From NCBI GenBank assembly GCA_045576735.1, contig JAZNGZ010000074.1, positions 4,559 through 68,558 of the forward strand: a DNA stretch of 64,000 nt, given 5' to 3'. The notes under the pieces were generated by a model, which was not told where the DNA came from, did no database searches, and saw only the letters and a program-made list of their open reading frames with translations. This DNA comes from RGIG4079 sp045576735 (lineage in GTDB: Bacteria; Bacteroidota; Bacteroidia; Bacteroidales; Muribaculaceae). Below, piece after piece: positions 17,075-26,906 of the stretch; the first letter of the stretch is position 1, and each line of letters begins with the position of its first letter. Position numbers and translations under genes: made by a program.

Positions 17075-18694
17075 ATGGTATAAATTCCACAATATTGCCT
17101 TAGTGTAGGTACTAAAATCAAAAAACGATATGAGATATTGCGATATATATCATCGGGTGGATTCGGCATCACCTACGAAGCGTTAGACTGCTCCACCGGT
17201 CGCCATGTAGCTATTAAAGAACTATTTATAAAGGAGATATGCAACCGCGAAAAGATTCACTTTCTGTTTTCAATTAACAAAACAAACACACCCACATTCA
17301 ATACTCATCGTCGCAAGTTCCTCGAAGAGGCCAATCGTCTCAAAGCTTTGTCGCACCCCAACATCGTGAAGGTGTCGGACGTGATTGAAGCAAACGGCAC
17401 GGCCTATTTTGTCATGAACTATATAGAGGGCAACCCTTTGTCGCGCAAAAAAATGCCGATTTCCGAAGCAGAAGCTTTGCGCATAATCAACCCCATTCTT
17501 GACGCTCTTGAGTATGTGCATGACAACGGATTACTACACCTTGACATCAAGCCGGAAAACATAATGATTGACAATCAAGGCAATGCAATCTTAATTGACT
17601 TTGGGACCAGAAAGGTATTTGGCGATGCCGACGGAAACAGTTTAAGCCTTTCAACCTCATTGGCCTACACACCGGGCTACGCGCCATTAGAGCAAATGTC
17701 GATAAAACGGTAAAAGACCTAGGAACATTCAGCGATATATATGCCATAGGCACAACTCTATACCACTTACTATCAAGCAAAAAGCCCCTCTTACCTTCCG
17801 AAATAATAAACAATAACGGCAAACTACCGGCAATAGCCGGCATATCTCCCGAGATGCAAAGTGCTATTTGGCAAGCCACAAAATTAGCTAGCGCGATGCG
17901 ACTTGCAACGGTTGACCAATTGCGTCGCGCCATTAAAGGCGCTACAATCGACGTGAAAGCTGAAGAATTGCAACGCAAAGAAAACGAAAAACGTCGCAAG
18001 CAAGAGGAGGAACAACGTCGTAAAACAGCTGCATCGGTTACCACTGTCACAACAAACAAATTGTACAACACCGCTCCTAGCCAAAATAGCGAGAAGACTG
18101 CAGACGCTAAAGAGGTAGGAACCAAGCCTACCAAAACCCAAACAGTCACTCAAAAAAAGGATAACACAAACAAAAAATCAATATTAGCCGTTTTGGTGAC
18201 GATAATCGTCATCGGTGCAATAGCTGCATACCTATTCATCAACAAACCCAATAATAAGGCTACTATTGAGCTCGAACCAACAAATGTTACCGACACAACC
18301 AATACGAATACCTACCAAGATGTCAGGAAGAAAAAACTGACACCTCAACGACATCCCCAACAAAAGAAGCGCCCTCCGACACTGCAACAAACGATATCGC
18401 GACCTACTCAAATCAATCCCCGACAACAGAGTCGGCTCCTCAACTTGAGACCTCTCGTACCAAGCCCCATAAAAATAACAAAGGAAATACAACAAAAGCC
18501 TATAAACAACAATCAACAAAGGAGGCAACAAACACAACAACTACAAGTACAACTAATAAAAAAGCTACTACTAACGACAAAGTTACTATAAATAAAGCAC
18601 CTAACAAACCAGCAAATACAATAAAGCATCAGAAAAAAACGTAAACTCTGACCCTTTCGAAAAAGAAAATAAAGTCAACCACAATCCTTTCTAA
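17075..18694 (+). pseudogene. Broken Ser/Thr protein kinase gene (Hanks type, membrane-anchored)
   Basis: The reading frame is interrupted at least four times. After ATG GTA at 17075 there is a TAA (17081), yet the same frame continues with SVGTKIKKRYEILRYISSGGFG, the start of a kinase domain. The kinase core is recognisable: VAIKELF (ATP lysine), HLDIKPENIM (catalytic loop, with Leu for Arg) and IDFG. The frame then stops at 17711, but the -1 frame continues from about 17695 with KDLGTFSDIYAIGTTLYHLL, a transmembrane helix (ILAVLVTIIVIGAIAAY, about 18182-18240) and a shift near 18310-18325 into a Thr/Ser-rich linker. A last shift near 18620 leads to DPFEKENKVNHNPF and TAA 18692-18694. All three shifts fit single-base deletions. 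A start at TTG 17138 would cut into the glycine loop. Confidence 0.8.
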
Positions 18695-19009
18695 AAGAGT
18701 TGAGAGTAGTAAATTGAGAATTTAGAGGAATTATTCCGCACTGCGTATTAAAGAAGTTCCGCACTAAATAGGCATTATGAATTAATTAAAGCAACTATCC
18801 CTCTGTTTTCGCAGAAAATGGGGGAACGAGGCGCTTGCACCGAAGGGGGGGGCCGACATGTCGACAGACATATATATCATTTGTAGTGACGGTATATTCT
18901 CAACTATCTTCTAGTTACTAACTACTATCAACTTTCTAGTAATAGAACTTATTGTGGTGTGGATTGTTGTTATCGTTGTAGGGAATTTTAGTAAAATAAT
19001 ATACAGGGT
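18695..19009. other. Intergenic region with a G8 run and short direct repeat
   Basis: No coding frame is supported. It contains two copies of TTCCGCACT (18734-18742 and 18757-18765), a run of eight G near 18845-18852 followed by the palindrome CGACATGTCG, and a weak TATCGTTG box at 18971-18978 that could be the -7 element of the porin gene at 19010. Confidence 0.4.
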
Positions 19010-20308
19010 ATGAAAACGATTTATTTAACTGCAACATTGCTATTGGCGGTAGGTATTACAGCCAATGGGCAACATCAAACCGATAGTCAAATCGATAGTT
19101 TGAAACAAAGTCATCGCATCACTTTTATAGGTGACGGAGACAATCCTCATGAGGACTCAGTAAAGGCTATGCTCGACAAATTTTACATCGACCAATTCCG
19201 CCATCTTCAAGACCCCAGAGCTCCTTATTTTATGTTTATGAGCAAGGATAGTAAATTTGCGATGGGTATAGGAGGTGTTGTGAGAATGAGAGGTTGGTAT
19301 GACTGGGGAGGTGTTATTCCATACAATGGCTTTATCCCTTATGCAATTTCAGTCCCACGCAACGATATCGCCCGCAAGAAAATCTCAACAACCCCGGCAG
19401 GAACAGCTTTATATTTTCGGGTAATAGGAAACAATCACAAATTAGGTGATTATCAACTTTATATCGAAACAAACTTTGACGGATATAACCAAGTGGGAAT
19501 GAAACTTAAGAAAGCCTACGCTACTGTAAACGATTGGACCATAGGTTATGCCAACTCCACATTTGGCGACCCGGCAGCATTTCCCATGTTAATCGATGCC
19601 CAAGGGCCACAAGCCGAAGTGCAAACAACTGCTGTGTTGTTGAGGTGGATGCACTCGTTTGACAAAAACTGGACAATTGCAGCATCGGTTGAAACTCCTC
19701 AATCGCAAGTGGGATATGACAACGTTACTACAAGTAAAGTTGATGATTGGGCACCTAACGTTGCCACATTCGGACAATATCAATGGGGCACAAATCAACA
19801 TATTCGCCTATCTGGGATATTAAGAGTACTCCCCTATCACGACATCACAATAGGCTCAAATGAAAGAGAGCTTGGCTGGGGATTGCAACTTAGCTCGGTG
19901 TCACGCCCAGCAAAACCGCTCACACTATATGCCACTGCCAACATTGGTCGAGGCTATGGAAGCCTAACCGGTGACCTCATTATGGGCAATTACGACTTGA
20001 TTAACAACCCCAACACTCCCGGCGAGATGTATGCTCCAGAATCATTTGCGTGGTATGGTGCTGTTCAATATAACTTCCGCCCCAATTTATTTGCAACTGC
20101 GACATTCGGGCAAGAACGATTGTTGCCTAAATACAAAGTATCGGGTGACACATATAAATATGGATTATACAGTGCATTCAACGTGTTTTGGGATATAACG
20201 CCACGCTTTGAAGTGGCTGCCGAGGTAAACTTTGGCAAACGTACCAATTTCAACGGCGAAAGTAATTGGGCTCGACGAGCTTGCCTAATGACACAATTCA
20301 GTTTCTAA
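19010..20308 (+). CDS. Outer-membrane porin, DcaP-like
   Basis: The 432-residue protein has a signal peptide (ending TANGQ, about residue 21), a short polar N-terminal part with periplasmic character (residues 25-70), and then a beta-barrel: KFAMGIGGVVRMRGWYDWGG, RKKISTTPAGTALYFRVIG, LGDYQLYIETNFDG, AYATVNDWTIGYANSTFGDPAAFP. The order of these strands and the loop FGDPAAFPMLIDAQGP match DcaP-like trimeric porins. The terminal residue is Phe (TQFSF), typical for barrel insertion. The substrate is unknown. It is monocistronic, closed by a strong bidirectional terminator. Confidence 0.8.
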   Translation: MKTIYLTATLLLAVGITANGQHQTDSQIDSLKQSHRITFIGDGDNPHEDSVKAMLDKFYIDQFRHLQDPRAPYFMFMSKDSKFAMGIGGVVRMRGWYDWGGVIPYNGFIPYAISVPRNDIARKKISTTPAGTALYFRVIGNNHKLGDYQLYIETNFDGYNQVGMKLKKAYATVNDWTIGYANSTFGDPAAFPMLIDAQGPQAEVQTTAVLLRWMHSFDKNWTIAASVETPQSQVGYDNVTTSKVDDWAPNVATFGQYQWGTNQHIRLSGILRVLPYHDITIGSNERELGWGLQLSSVSRPAKPLTLYATANIGRGYGSLTGDLIMGNYDLINNPNTPGEMYAPESFAWYGAVQYNFRPNLFATATFGQERLLPKYKVSGDTYKYGLYSAFNVFWDITPRFEVAAEVNFGKRTNFNGESNWARRACLMTQFSF

Positions 20309-20313
20309 AATAC

Positions 20314-20355
20314 AACGAGTGGACGCATTTTGTTTGATGCGTCCACTCGTTATTA
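20314..20355. terminator. Bidirectional terminator between convergent genes
   Basis: A perfect 15-bp stem, AACGAGTGGACGCAT at 20314-20328 with its complement at 20337-20351, sits between the porin gene and the minus-strand gene ending at 20368. Confidence 0.8.
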
Positions 20356-20367
20356 ATATTCACTATA

Positions 20368-20799
20368 TTATTTTAGATTTATGTTAAAAGAAAATCGCTT
20401 TCCATCATTACGATAAAAAGTCCCCTTAAATGCCCCAGATTTAACAAATCTACCTACAAAAGTACCATTTTTATTACTATAACCTTCTTCTGTCAAATTT
20501 ATTGTACCATCATATCCCCAAGTGCCATCCAAATAAATCCATGCTTTATTTTTTCTATTTTTGTTAGTCTTTACATAATAATATTTTCCTGAAATATAAT
20601 CCCCAACAATTTCTATTACCATATATACTTTACCGGCTCCGCTAATAGTTCCATATCCAGCATATACATCTCCCCCATAACAGTAATCCCTTTCAGGTGA
20701 ACCTTGCATTATATCATTTTCTTGTGCATTTGAATATTGCAGTCCAATTAATATAAACACGCACATAATTACATAGCGAAAAAATTTAATAGTTTTCAT
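20368..20799 (-). CDS. Small secreted beta-rich protein (paralogue of the broken gene at 20839)
   Basis: A 143-residue protein with a signal peptide ending near SNAQ (about residue 25). The mature part is a compact beta-rich domain: GYGTISGAGKVYMVIEI, GDYISGKYYYVKTNKN, WIYLDGTWGYDGTINLTEE and FVGRFVKSGAFKGTFYRNDGKRFSFNI. The same order of motifs occurs in the neighbouring broken gene and, more distantly, in the C-terminal domain of the zinc-ribbon protein at 48727. No function is known. It is intact, which suggests it may cover for the frameshifted sister. Confidence 0.6.
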   Translation of the reverse strand: MKTIKFFRYVIMCVFILIGLQYSNAQENDIMQGSPERDYCYGGDVYAGYGTISGAGKVYMVIEIVGDYISGKYYYVKTNKNRKNKAWIYLDGTWGYDGTINLTEEGYSNKNGTFVGRFVKSGAFKGTFYRNDGKRFSFNINLK

Positions 20800-20838
20800 A
20801 ATTTACTCATTTAAAGTTAATATAAATATTTACATTTT

Positions 20839-21260
20839 TTAATCTCTTAGGCTAATATTAAAAGTAAATCGTCGACCATCATTACGATAGAATGTGCCTT
20901 TAAAAGTTCCCCTATAGTAATCTCCTACGAATTGACCATTTTTACTACTATTACCATGTTCCCAAAGTGTAATTGTACCATATTCGTCCCATGAACCTGT
21001 CAAATAAATCCACGCTTTATTTTTCCGGTTTTTATTGGTTTTTATATAATAATATTTACCTGAAGGAAAATCCCCCCAAAATCTATCACCATATAAACCT
21101 TTCCGGCTCCGCTAATAGTTCCATATCCTGAATATACTTCATCAGAATAAGCGTAATCACGCGATAAGACAAGCTCACTCTCTTGAGCATTAACCACTGA
21201 TACTCCACCAATTAAAAATACGCCAATCATTACATGACGCAACAATTTAATAAATTTCAT
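20839..21260 (-). pseudogene. Frameshifted paralogue of the small secreted protein (G-run slippage)
   Basis: Translation from ATG 21258-21260 gives a signal peptide and the conserved GYGTISGAGKVYMVIDFGG, then leaves the family frame and stops after 72 residues at 21042. The break lies in a run of six G on the minus strand (plus-strand C run at 21072-21077). With one more G the frame continues as DFGGDFPSGKYYYIKTNKN and on to FKGTFYRNDGRRFTFNISL, ending at TAA 20839-20841 with 140 residues, colinear with the intact 143-residue sister. This could be a decayed gene, an on/off phase-variable tract, or a sequencing error in the homopolymer. Confidence 0.75.
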
Positions 21261-21334
21261 AAAACAAATCTAAGGTTAATTGTTAGTATCTACACACAAA
21301 GATAGCTTAAATTTTCCACAAAGAATAAACCTTT

Positions 21335-21369
21335 TAAAAAAAAGTAGCACCTTAACCAAAGATGCTACT
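21335..21369 (-). terminator. Terminator of the desulfoferrodoxin gene
   Basis: AGTAGCA at 21343-21349 pairs with TGCTACT at 21363-21369. On the minus strand the stem is followed by eight T (plus-strand A run at 21335-21342). Confidence 0.75.
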
Positions 21370-21393
21370 ATATTTACACTATTTAAAAAAAAA

Positions 21394-21768
21394 TTATAGT
21401 TCTGTTTTCCACAAGCCATGTAGATTGCAATATTCATATACTGCTATTGGTTTTTCATCACCAAAGCATACCACTGCTTCGGGTTTATCTTTTAGGGTTA
21501 CTTGAACCCCTCCGTTTTCGGTTTCAACATATATAAAAGCGATGTGATGCTCAGGTTGCATTGGGTGAGCTACGCTGCCAACATCTACCTTCAATCGATT
21601 TCCATCAAGCATAGTAACAACCGGCACATGTTTTTCGCCGCTAGCATCAACTGTATTAGGGATTAATTCCTCCATCATTTGTCCACAGCACACTACAAGC
21701 ACACCTGCATCGACAACTTTAACTATTACATTTCCACAATGATTGCACTTATAAAATTTTGTAGCCAT
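21394..21768 (-). CDS. Desulfoferrodoxin (superoxide reductase, two-iron type)
   Basis: Superoxide reductase converts superoxide to peroxide without making oxygen, an anaerobe's defence. The 124-residue protein has the desulforedoxin-like centre I ligands C8 and C11 (YKCNHCGN) and the pair C27-C28, and the catalytic centre II ligands H47, H68, H74, C114 and H117 (EYCNLHGLWK). K46 next to H47 is the usual active-site lysine. All metal ligands are present, so the protein should be active. It is transcribed divergently from feoAB, with its own promoter at 21808-21839. Confidence 0.95.
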   Translation of the reverse strand: MATKFYKCNHCGNVIVKVVDAGVLVVCCGQMMEELIPNTVDASGEKHVPVVTMLDGNRLKVDVGSVAHPMQPEHHIAFIYVETENGGVQVTLKDKPEAVVCFGDEKPIAVYEYCNLHGLWKTEL

Positions 21769-21807
21769 AATTATACGTTTTTTGATTAATATTTCTTATT
21801 GACACAA

Positions 21808-21839
21808 CAAAGTTAAGGACTAATTTCATAATCACCAAA
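21808..21839 (-). promoter_or_regulatory. Promoter of the desulfoferrodoxin gene
   Basis: On the minus strand TTTG (plus 21836-21839) and TAACTTTG (plus 21808-21815) are 20 bases apart, a near-ideal Bacteroidota promoter 40 bases before the start codon. Confidence 0.65.
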
Positions 21840-22016
21840 CGATAAAATTTATAGCTCAATAGAATAAATCTATATCCTTAATACAACTATTGTGAATTTC
21901 TATAAATTTCACATATTAATTAATCTTTAGTCATTGATAATAGTTAAAAAATGTTGTTGATTGGATTGATTATAAATAAAAGAGGCAATAATTTTCTTTT
22001 TTAGCGAGTTTTTTCG

Positions 22017-22024
22017 GATATTTG
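22017..22024 (+). promoter_or_regulatory. Probable -7 box of feoAB
   Basis: GATATTTG differs from TAnnTTTG only at the first base and ends 21 bases before the ATG. The 277-base divergent gap between the desulfoferrodoxin and feoAB genes could hold iron- or oxygen-responsive sites, but no clear Fur-type palindrome was found. Confidence 0.35.
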
Positions 22025-22045
22025 CACTCTCAAAAATAGTACTCA

Positions 22046-24445
22046 ATGAGATTGTCAGAGTTAAATCCGGGAGAATCGGGTGTTATCGTGAAGATTTTAG
22101 GTCACGGCGCATTCCGCAAGCGAGTGATTGAAATGGGTTTTGTGAAAGGGCGCAAAATCACATCACTCATGAGCGCACCGTTGAAAGATCCCGTGAAGTA
22201 TACTCTCATGGGCTATGAAGTGTCGTTACGATTAAGTGAAGCCAATCTTGTTGAGATTATTCCCATTGCCGATGCCGATAAAATTGACGATATAGCCCAC
22301 TTGAATGTTATCGATGAAACCGATGAGTTTTCAAAGGAATATAGCGGTTTGCGTCACACTATCAACATTGCATTAATAGGCAATCCTAATTGCGGTAAAA
22401 CATCTCTATTTAACATTGCAGCAGGAACACATGAGCATGTGGGAAACTATAGCGGTGTAACGGTTGATGCCAAGAAAGGTAAATTTGAATATGGCGGCTA
22501 CAAATTTAATATTGTAGACTTACCGGGCACCTATTCTCTGTCGGCATATTCCCCCGAGGAATTATATGTTCGCAAGTATTTAAAGGAAGAAATACCCGAC
22601 ATAATAATAAATGTTGTAGACGGCTCTAACCTTGAACGCAATCTATATCTCACCACTGAGTTAATCGATATGGACCGTAGTATGGTTATTGCTCTCAACA
22701 TGTATGACGAGTTAAATAAATCGGGGGTATCACTTGACTATGAAATGTTGGGGAATATGATTGGTGTTCCTATCGTCCCCACCGTATCCACATCGGGGAA
22801 AGGTATAGAGGAATTGTTTGAAAAAGCGATTGAAGTGTACGAAGGTCGAAATGAGACGGTAAGACACATCCATGTAAGCCTTGGCAACGATATAGAACAA
22901 AGTGTAAAGGTTCTCAAAGACGAAATCAAGAAAGACCACAAAATCGAACAGCAATTCTCACCTCGCTATTTAGCAATAAAGTTGCTTGAACAAGATAGCG
23001 AAGTGGAAACTCTGCTTAAAGTATCTCCCGAATATGAGAGACTGATTTCATTACGTGACAGAGAATTGAAGCGTATTGAAATGCTCCGCGGGGAAGATGT
23101 CACATCACTCATTGCAAATCAAAAATATGGATTCATTGCAGGGGCGTTGGCCGAAACAAAGACCGAAAATGAAAACGACATTACACGCAAGACGCAAATG
23201 ATTGATGCTCTTGTCACAAATCGATTGTTTGGTTTTCCTTTGTTCCTGCTCATAATGTTTTGTATATTTTGGGCTACATTTGAAGTAGGCTCATACCCCA
23301 TGCAGTGGATTGATGCCGGTGTAGGTTGGTTGTCGTCATGGGTAGACACTCTAATGTCGCCGGGGCCACTAAAAGATTTAATAAAAGATGGTGTGATAGG
23401 CGGTGTTGGTGGGGTTATAGTATTCTTACCAAACATCTTGATTCTATACTTCTTTATCTCATTTATGGAAGATTCGGGATATATGGCTCGAGCTGCTTTC
23501 ATCATGGACAAACTGATGCATCGCATAGGTCTTCATGGCAAATCGTTCATTCCCTTGGTGATGGGATTTGGCTGCAATGTCCCTGCCATAATCGCATCAC
23601 GTTCAATCGAGAGCCGTAGCAGTAGACTGATTACGATATTAATAAATCCATTTATGTCGTGTTCAGCTAGGTTGCCTATATATGTATTACTTGTTTCGAC
23701 ATTTTTTAAAGAGAATGCAGCTATTGCATTCTTTTCCATGTATTTCTTAGGCATAACCGTTGCCGTTATAACGGCAAAGATACTACGGCGTTTCCATTTC
23801 AAGGCCGATGAAACACCTTTTGTGATGGAGTTGCCCCCCTACCGACTACCTTCGTTTAAAATGTCGATTAGCCACACTTGGAGCAAAGGACAACAGTATC
23901 TCAAAAAAATGGGTGGCATAATTTTGTTTGCAAGCATAATTGTGTGGGCTTTAAACTATTTTCCCTTACACAATGACGTAGCGGAACAAAATATGAACCA
24001 AGTAAAAGATGAAGCAACTATAAATCTTCAAACCGACTCCTATCTCGAAATGATGGGTAAAGCAATAAATCCGGTGATGGAACCCCTTGGTTTTCATTGG
24101 CGTGCATCAGTAGCTGCCCTTGCAGGATTGCCGGCTAAAGAAATCGTAGTATCAACAATGGGAGTCCTATACTCTGATTATAGTGTTGAAAACGATGCTG
24201 AAGAGTCTAGCTTGTCAGCACGCATCACAGCGCCATCACCAACAACAGGTGAACCTGATTTTAACCACGCATCGGCATTGAGTTTTATGGTGTTTATATT
24301 GTTATATTGCCCATGTATAGCCTCTATCACTGCGATTGTGAAAGAATCGGAAAGTTGGAAATATGGCATTTTTGCCGTGTTATACAACACTATAGTGGCA
24401 TGGGTAGCAGCTTTTGCAATATATCAGATTGCATCATTATTCTAA
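22046..24445 (+). CDS. feoB: Ferrous iron transporter, FeoA-FeoB fusion
   Basis: A 799-residue inner-membrane Fe(II) transporter. Residues 1-75 are a FeoA (SH3-like) domain (LRLSELNPGESG-type opening, RVIEMGFVKGRKI). The G domain follows with G1 GNPNCGKTS (about 111), G3 DLPGTYSLSAYSPEE (about 157) and G4 NMYD (about 218). After a helical linker come the membrane core with Gate motifs (FLPNILILYFFISFMEDSGYMARAAF, GFGCNVPAI) and a second Gate half (AGLPAKEIVVSTMGVLY). The FeoA-FeoB fusion is common in Bacteroidota. The gene end overlaps the end of the convergent mutS2 gene by nine bases, so no terminator separates them. Confidence 0.95.
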   Translation: MRLSELNPGESGVIVKILGHGAFRKRVIEMGFVKGRKITSLMSAPLKDPVKYTLMGYEVSLRLSEANLVEIIPIADADKIDDIAHLNVIDETDEFSKEYSGLRHTINIALIGNPNCGKTSLFNIAAGTHEHVGNYSGVTVDAKKGKFEYGGYKFNIVDLPGTYSLSAYSPEELYVRKYLKEEIPDIIINVVDGSNLERNLYLTTELIDMDRSMVIALNMYDELNKSGVSLDYEMLGNMIGVPIVPTVSTSGKGIEELFEKAIEVYEGRNETVRHIHVSLGNDIEQSVKVLKDEIKKDHKIEQQFSPRYLAIKLLEQDSEVETLLKVSPEYERLISLRDRELKRIEMLRGEDVTSLIANQKYGFIAGALAETKTENENDITRKTQMIDALVTNRLFGFPLFLLIMFCIFWATFEVGSYPMQWIDAGVGWLSSWVDTLMSPGPLKDLIKDGVIGGVGGVIVFLPNILILYFFISFMEDSGYMARAAFIMDKLMHRIGLHGKSFIPLVMGFGCNVPAIIASRSIESRSSRLITILINPFMSCSARLPIYVLLVSTFFKENAAIAFFSMYFLGITVAVITAKILRRFHFKADETPFVMELPPYRLPSFKMSISHTWSKGQQYLKKMGGIILFASIIVWALNYFPLHNDVAEQNMNQVKDEATINLQTDSYLEMMGKAINPVMEPLGFHWRASVAALAGLPAKEIVVSTMGVLYSDYSVENDAEESSLSARITAPSPTTGEPDFNHASALSFMVFILLYCPCIASITAIVKESESWKYGIFAVLYNTIVAWVAAFAIYQIASLF

Positions 24446-26890
24446 TGTCACAACAGTGATTCCTGCTCCACCCATCTGCACGTGTTCGTCTCGATATGAT
24501 TTTACACCATTAACCGAGTCAAGGTATTGACGCAAGTATTGACGCAAAGCACCGGTTCCCGTTCCATGAAGTATTCTTACCTGTTTTGCATTAAACTGAA
24601 TGGCATCGTCAATGAAATATGTAATAGCTTGAACCGCCTCATCGACACGCATACCACGAACATCAATCTCTTGTTTAAAATTTAGTTGACGATCACGTAA
24701 TTTATCGGTAGTTGATGCACTAATAAATGAAGCTTTCTTTGCACCTGATTGGGGTTGAGCAATAGTGCGTTTTAATCTATCAACTTTAACTGTGGTTTTC
24801 AACATACCAAATGCGACAAGGGCATTCTTACCATTTATCTCCATTACAGTGCCAACAGTAGATTGTCCATCCATCTTCACATTATCACCCACAGCAATGG
24901 GTTCTGACATACTTCTGACTGGTTGTTGAGTTTTTTTCTTTTTACTCTTAGGCACTTTTTTAAGAAGAGGATGTTCTACTTTGGTATCATCATCTTTTGA
25001 CAATTGTTTTTTCTCCTCTTGAAGACGTCGACGAGCTTCGATAGTACGTTCTTTTTCGGCTTGAGCGCGTTTTATTTCATGAATAGTTCGTTCGATTGAA
25101 GCATTACTGCTATCGAGAATTCTTTTTGCCTCATCACGAGCCTCGCTAATTATTTCACGACGTTTCTCACGTAATTGAGCTGCTTCACTTTCATATTTTT
25201 CGAGCAAAAGTTCTAACTTTTTCTCTTTCTGACGAATTGATGTGCGCTTATTTTCCCAATAACGTTTATCACGTGTAATGTCGAGTAAATATTTGTCAAG
25301 ATTGATGTAATCGCTTCCAACAATCTCCTCGGCATTGGCAATAATTTCACTTGGGAGACCAATTTTGCGTGCAATTTCAACAGCGAATGAGCTACCCGGA
25401 TTTCCAATCGATAATTTAAACTGAGGTTGCATCAAATGACGGTCATAAAGCATAGAGCCATTGATGAGACCTGGGGTATCTTCAGCAAAATGCTTAAGAT
25501 TTTGATAGTGTGTTGTGATAACACCCCACATTTCTTTATCATTAAAGACTTTCAAGATTGCTTGTGCTATAGCTCCTCCAATTTGTGGTTCGGTTCCTCC
25601 TCCAAATTCATCGATTAGAACCAATGAAGATTTACGACCTTTGGCCACAAAATGCTTCATATTCTTAAGATGAGAGCTATATGTACTCAAATCATCTTCC
25701 AGTGATTGGTCATCACCTATATCTATAAAAATGTCATCAAAAATGCCGATATGAGAATTTTCATATAATGGGGGCAACAAACCACACTGAGCCATATATT
25801 GAACCGTACCCACAGTTTTAAGACACACCGACTTACCCCCGGCATTGGGTCCCGAGATTATTAAAAGTCGACTTTCAGGAGTAAGTTTGATGTCGAGCGG
25901 AACAATTTCTTTTCCCTGACGCGCAAGAGTGTGAAGCAAAACAGGATGACATGCATGATACCACTCCACTTCTGGGTCGTCACTTAGCGATGGTAATTCT
26001 CCTCCAACATCTAACGCAAACAATGCCTTGGCATGAATAAAGTCAAATTCGCCCAATACTGAATAACTAACAAGCATTTCATCGATATGAGGGCGCATTT
26101 CATCAGCTATAGATGTGAGAATGCGAGTGATTTCACGACGTTCATCCATCTGCAACTCACGCACGCGATTATTTGCCTCTACAATCTCAGCGGGCTCAAT
26201 AAAAACTGTTTTACCCGATGCCGATTCATCATGAACTATACCATTAATTTTTCGCTTATACATAGGCGAAACAGGGATAACCAATCTTCCATCACGAACC
26301 GATGGCGTAGTATCACTATCGATAAATCCCTCTTTTGTTGCGCGAGAAATTACACGTCGCATTGCCGCATTTATTGTTCCATTCATTGATAGCAAGGCTT
26401 TGCGAATTTCGGCCAACTCGGGCGAAGCATTATCTTTGACATTACCAAACTTATCTACAACACGATCGATTATTGAAACAATAAATGGAAACGAAATCAA
26501 AGTGAGTGACAATTGATTGAGTTCGGGATAAGGGCTTACACCTTCTTCATTACATTGTTTTGCAAAGAAATTTGAAATCGCGGTAATAGAAGCAAGAGAT
26601 TGTCGTATTCGCAACAAATCAGTAGCAGGAATAAATGAACCAGGCACCCTAAGATTGCGCAATTGACTATTAACATCATAAACATTCTCTAAAGGAAAGG
26701 TTTCATCACTTGCTATAATTGACTTCATCTCACTGGTAGAGGTCAATTGACGCTTTACAACATCAAAATCAGTAGAAAACATCATCTTTTGACAATATTC
26801 ACTACCAAGAGTGGAGCAACAATGTGCAGAAACCATATCACGCACCGAGGCAAATCCTATTTTTTTCTCAAAACTATCGGGATAAATCAT
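24437..26890 (-). CDS. mutS2: MutS2 family ATPase with C-terminal Smr domain
   Basis: MutS2 is not a mismatch-repair protein; it limits homologous recombination and in some bacteria rescues collided ribosomes. The 817-residue protein has the core helical region, then Walker A GPNAGGKSV (about residue 345), Walker B LVLIDEFGGGTEP, a long Arg/Glu-rich coiled coil (about 515-640), a small KOW-like beta part (IAVGDNVKMDGQSTVG) and the Smr nuclease domain at the end: IDVRGMRVDEAV and the catalytic-site motif HGTGTGALRQYL. The Smr DVRG motif is used by some family members instead of the canonical DLHG. It is a single gene with its own promoter. Confidence 0.95.
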   Translation of the reverse strand: MIYPDSFEKKIGFASVRDMVSAHCCSTLGSEYCQKMMFSTDFDVVKRQLTSTSEMKSIIASDETFPLENVYDVNSQLRNLRVPGSFIPATDLLRIRQSLASITAISNFFAKQCNEEGVSPYPELNQLSLTLISFPFIVSIIDRVVDKFGNVKDNASPELAEIRKALLSMNGTINAAMRRVISRATKEGFIDSDTTPSVRDGRLVIPVSPMYKRKINGIVHDESASGKTVFIEPAEIVEANNRVRELQMDERREITRILTSIADEMRPHIDEMLVSYSVLGEFDFIHAKALFALDVGGELPSLSDDPEVEWYHACHPVLLHTLARQGKEIVPLDIKLTPESRLLIISGPNAGGKSVCLKTVGTVQYMAQCGLLPPLYENSHIGIFDDIFIDIGDDQSLEDDLSTYSSHLKNMKHFVAKGRKSSLVLIDEFGGGTEPQIGGAIAQAILKVFNDKEMWGVITTHYQNLKHFAEDTPGLINGSMLYDRHLMQPQFKLSIGNPGSSFAVEIARKIGLPSEIIANAEEIVGSDYINLDKYLLDITRDKRYWENKRTSIRQKEKKLELLLEKYESEAAQLREKRREIISEARDEAKRILDSSNASIERTIHEIKRAQAEKERTIEARRRLQEEKKQLSKDDDTKVEHPLLKKVPKSKKKKTQQPVRSMSEPIAVGDNVKMDGQSTVGTVMEINGKNALVAFGMLKTTVKVDRLKRTIAQPQSGAKKASFISASTTDKLRDRQLNFKQEIDVRGMRVDEAVQAITYFIDDAIQFNAKQVRILHGTGTGALRQYLRQYLDSVNGVKSYRDEHVQMGGAGITVVTLE

Positions 26891-26898
26891 ACTGGTTG

Positions 26899-26906
26899 CA
26901 AAGTTA
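26899..26906 (-). promoter_or_regulatory. Promoter -7 box of mutS2
   Basis: Read on the minus strand the box is TAACTTTG, nine bases from the start codon end, so the leader would be very short. A TTG-like -33 box (minus GTTG at plus 26925-26928) is at about the right distance. Confidence 0.45.

Noticed and set aside
17547..18149. 200-codon minus-strand open frame in the kinase region
   Set aside because: It runs across the frameshift positions of the plus-strand kinase but has no domain pattern; the plus strand shows kinase motifs and a membrane helix.
18845..18863. G8 run with adjacent palindrome as a phase-variation switch of the porin gene
   Set aside because: The run lies about 150 bases upstream of the porin start and not within a recognisable promoter spacer, so the effect cannot be argued from sequence.
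21769..22045. Fur box in the desulfoferrodoxin-feoAB divergent gap
   Set aside because: No clear 19-bp palindrome of the Fur type was found; only promoter boxes can be supported.
23119..23526. 135-codon minus-strand open frame inside feoAB
   Set aside because: Antisense shadow; the plus strand carries the complete transporter.
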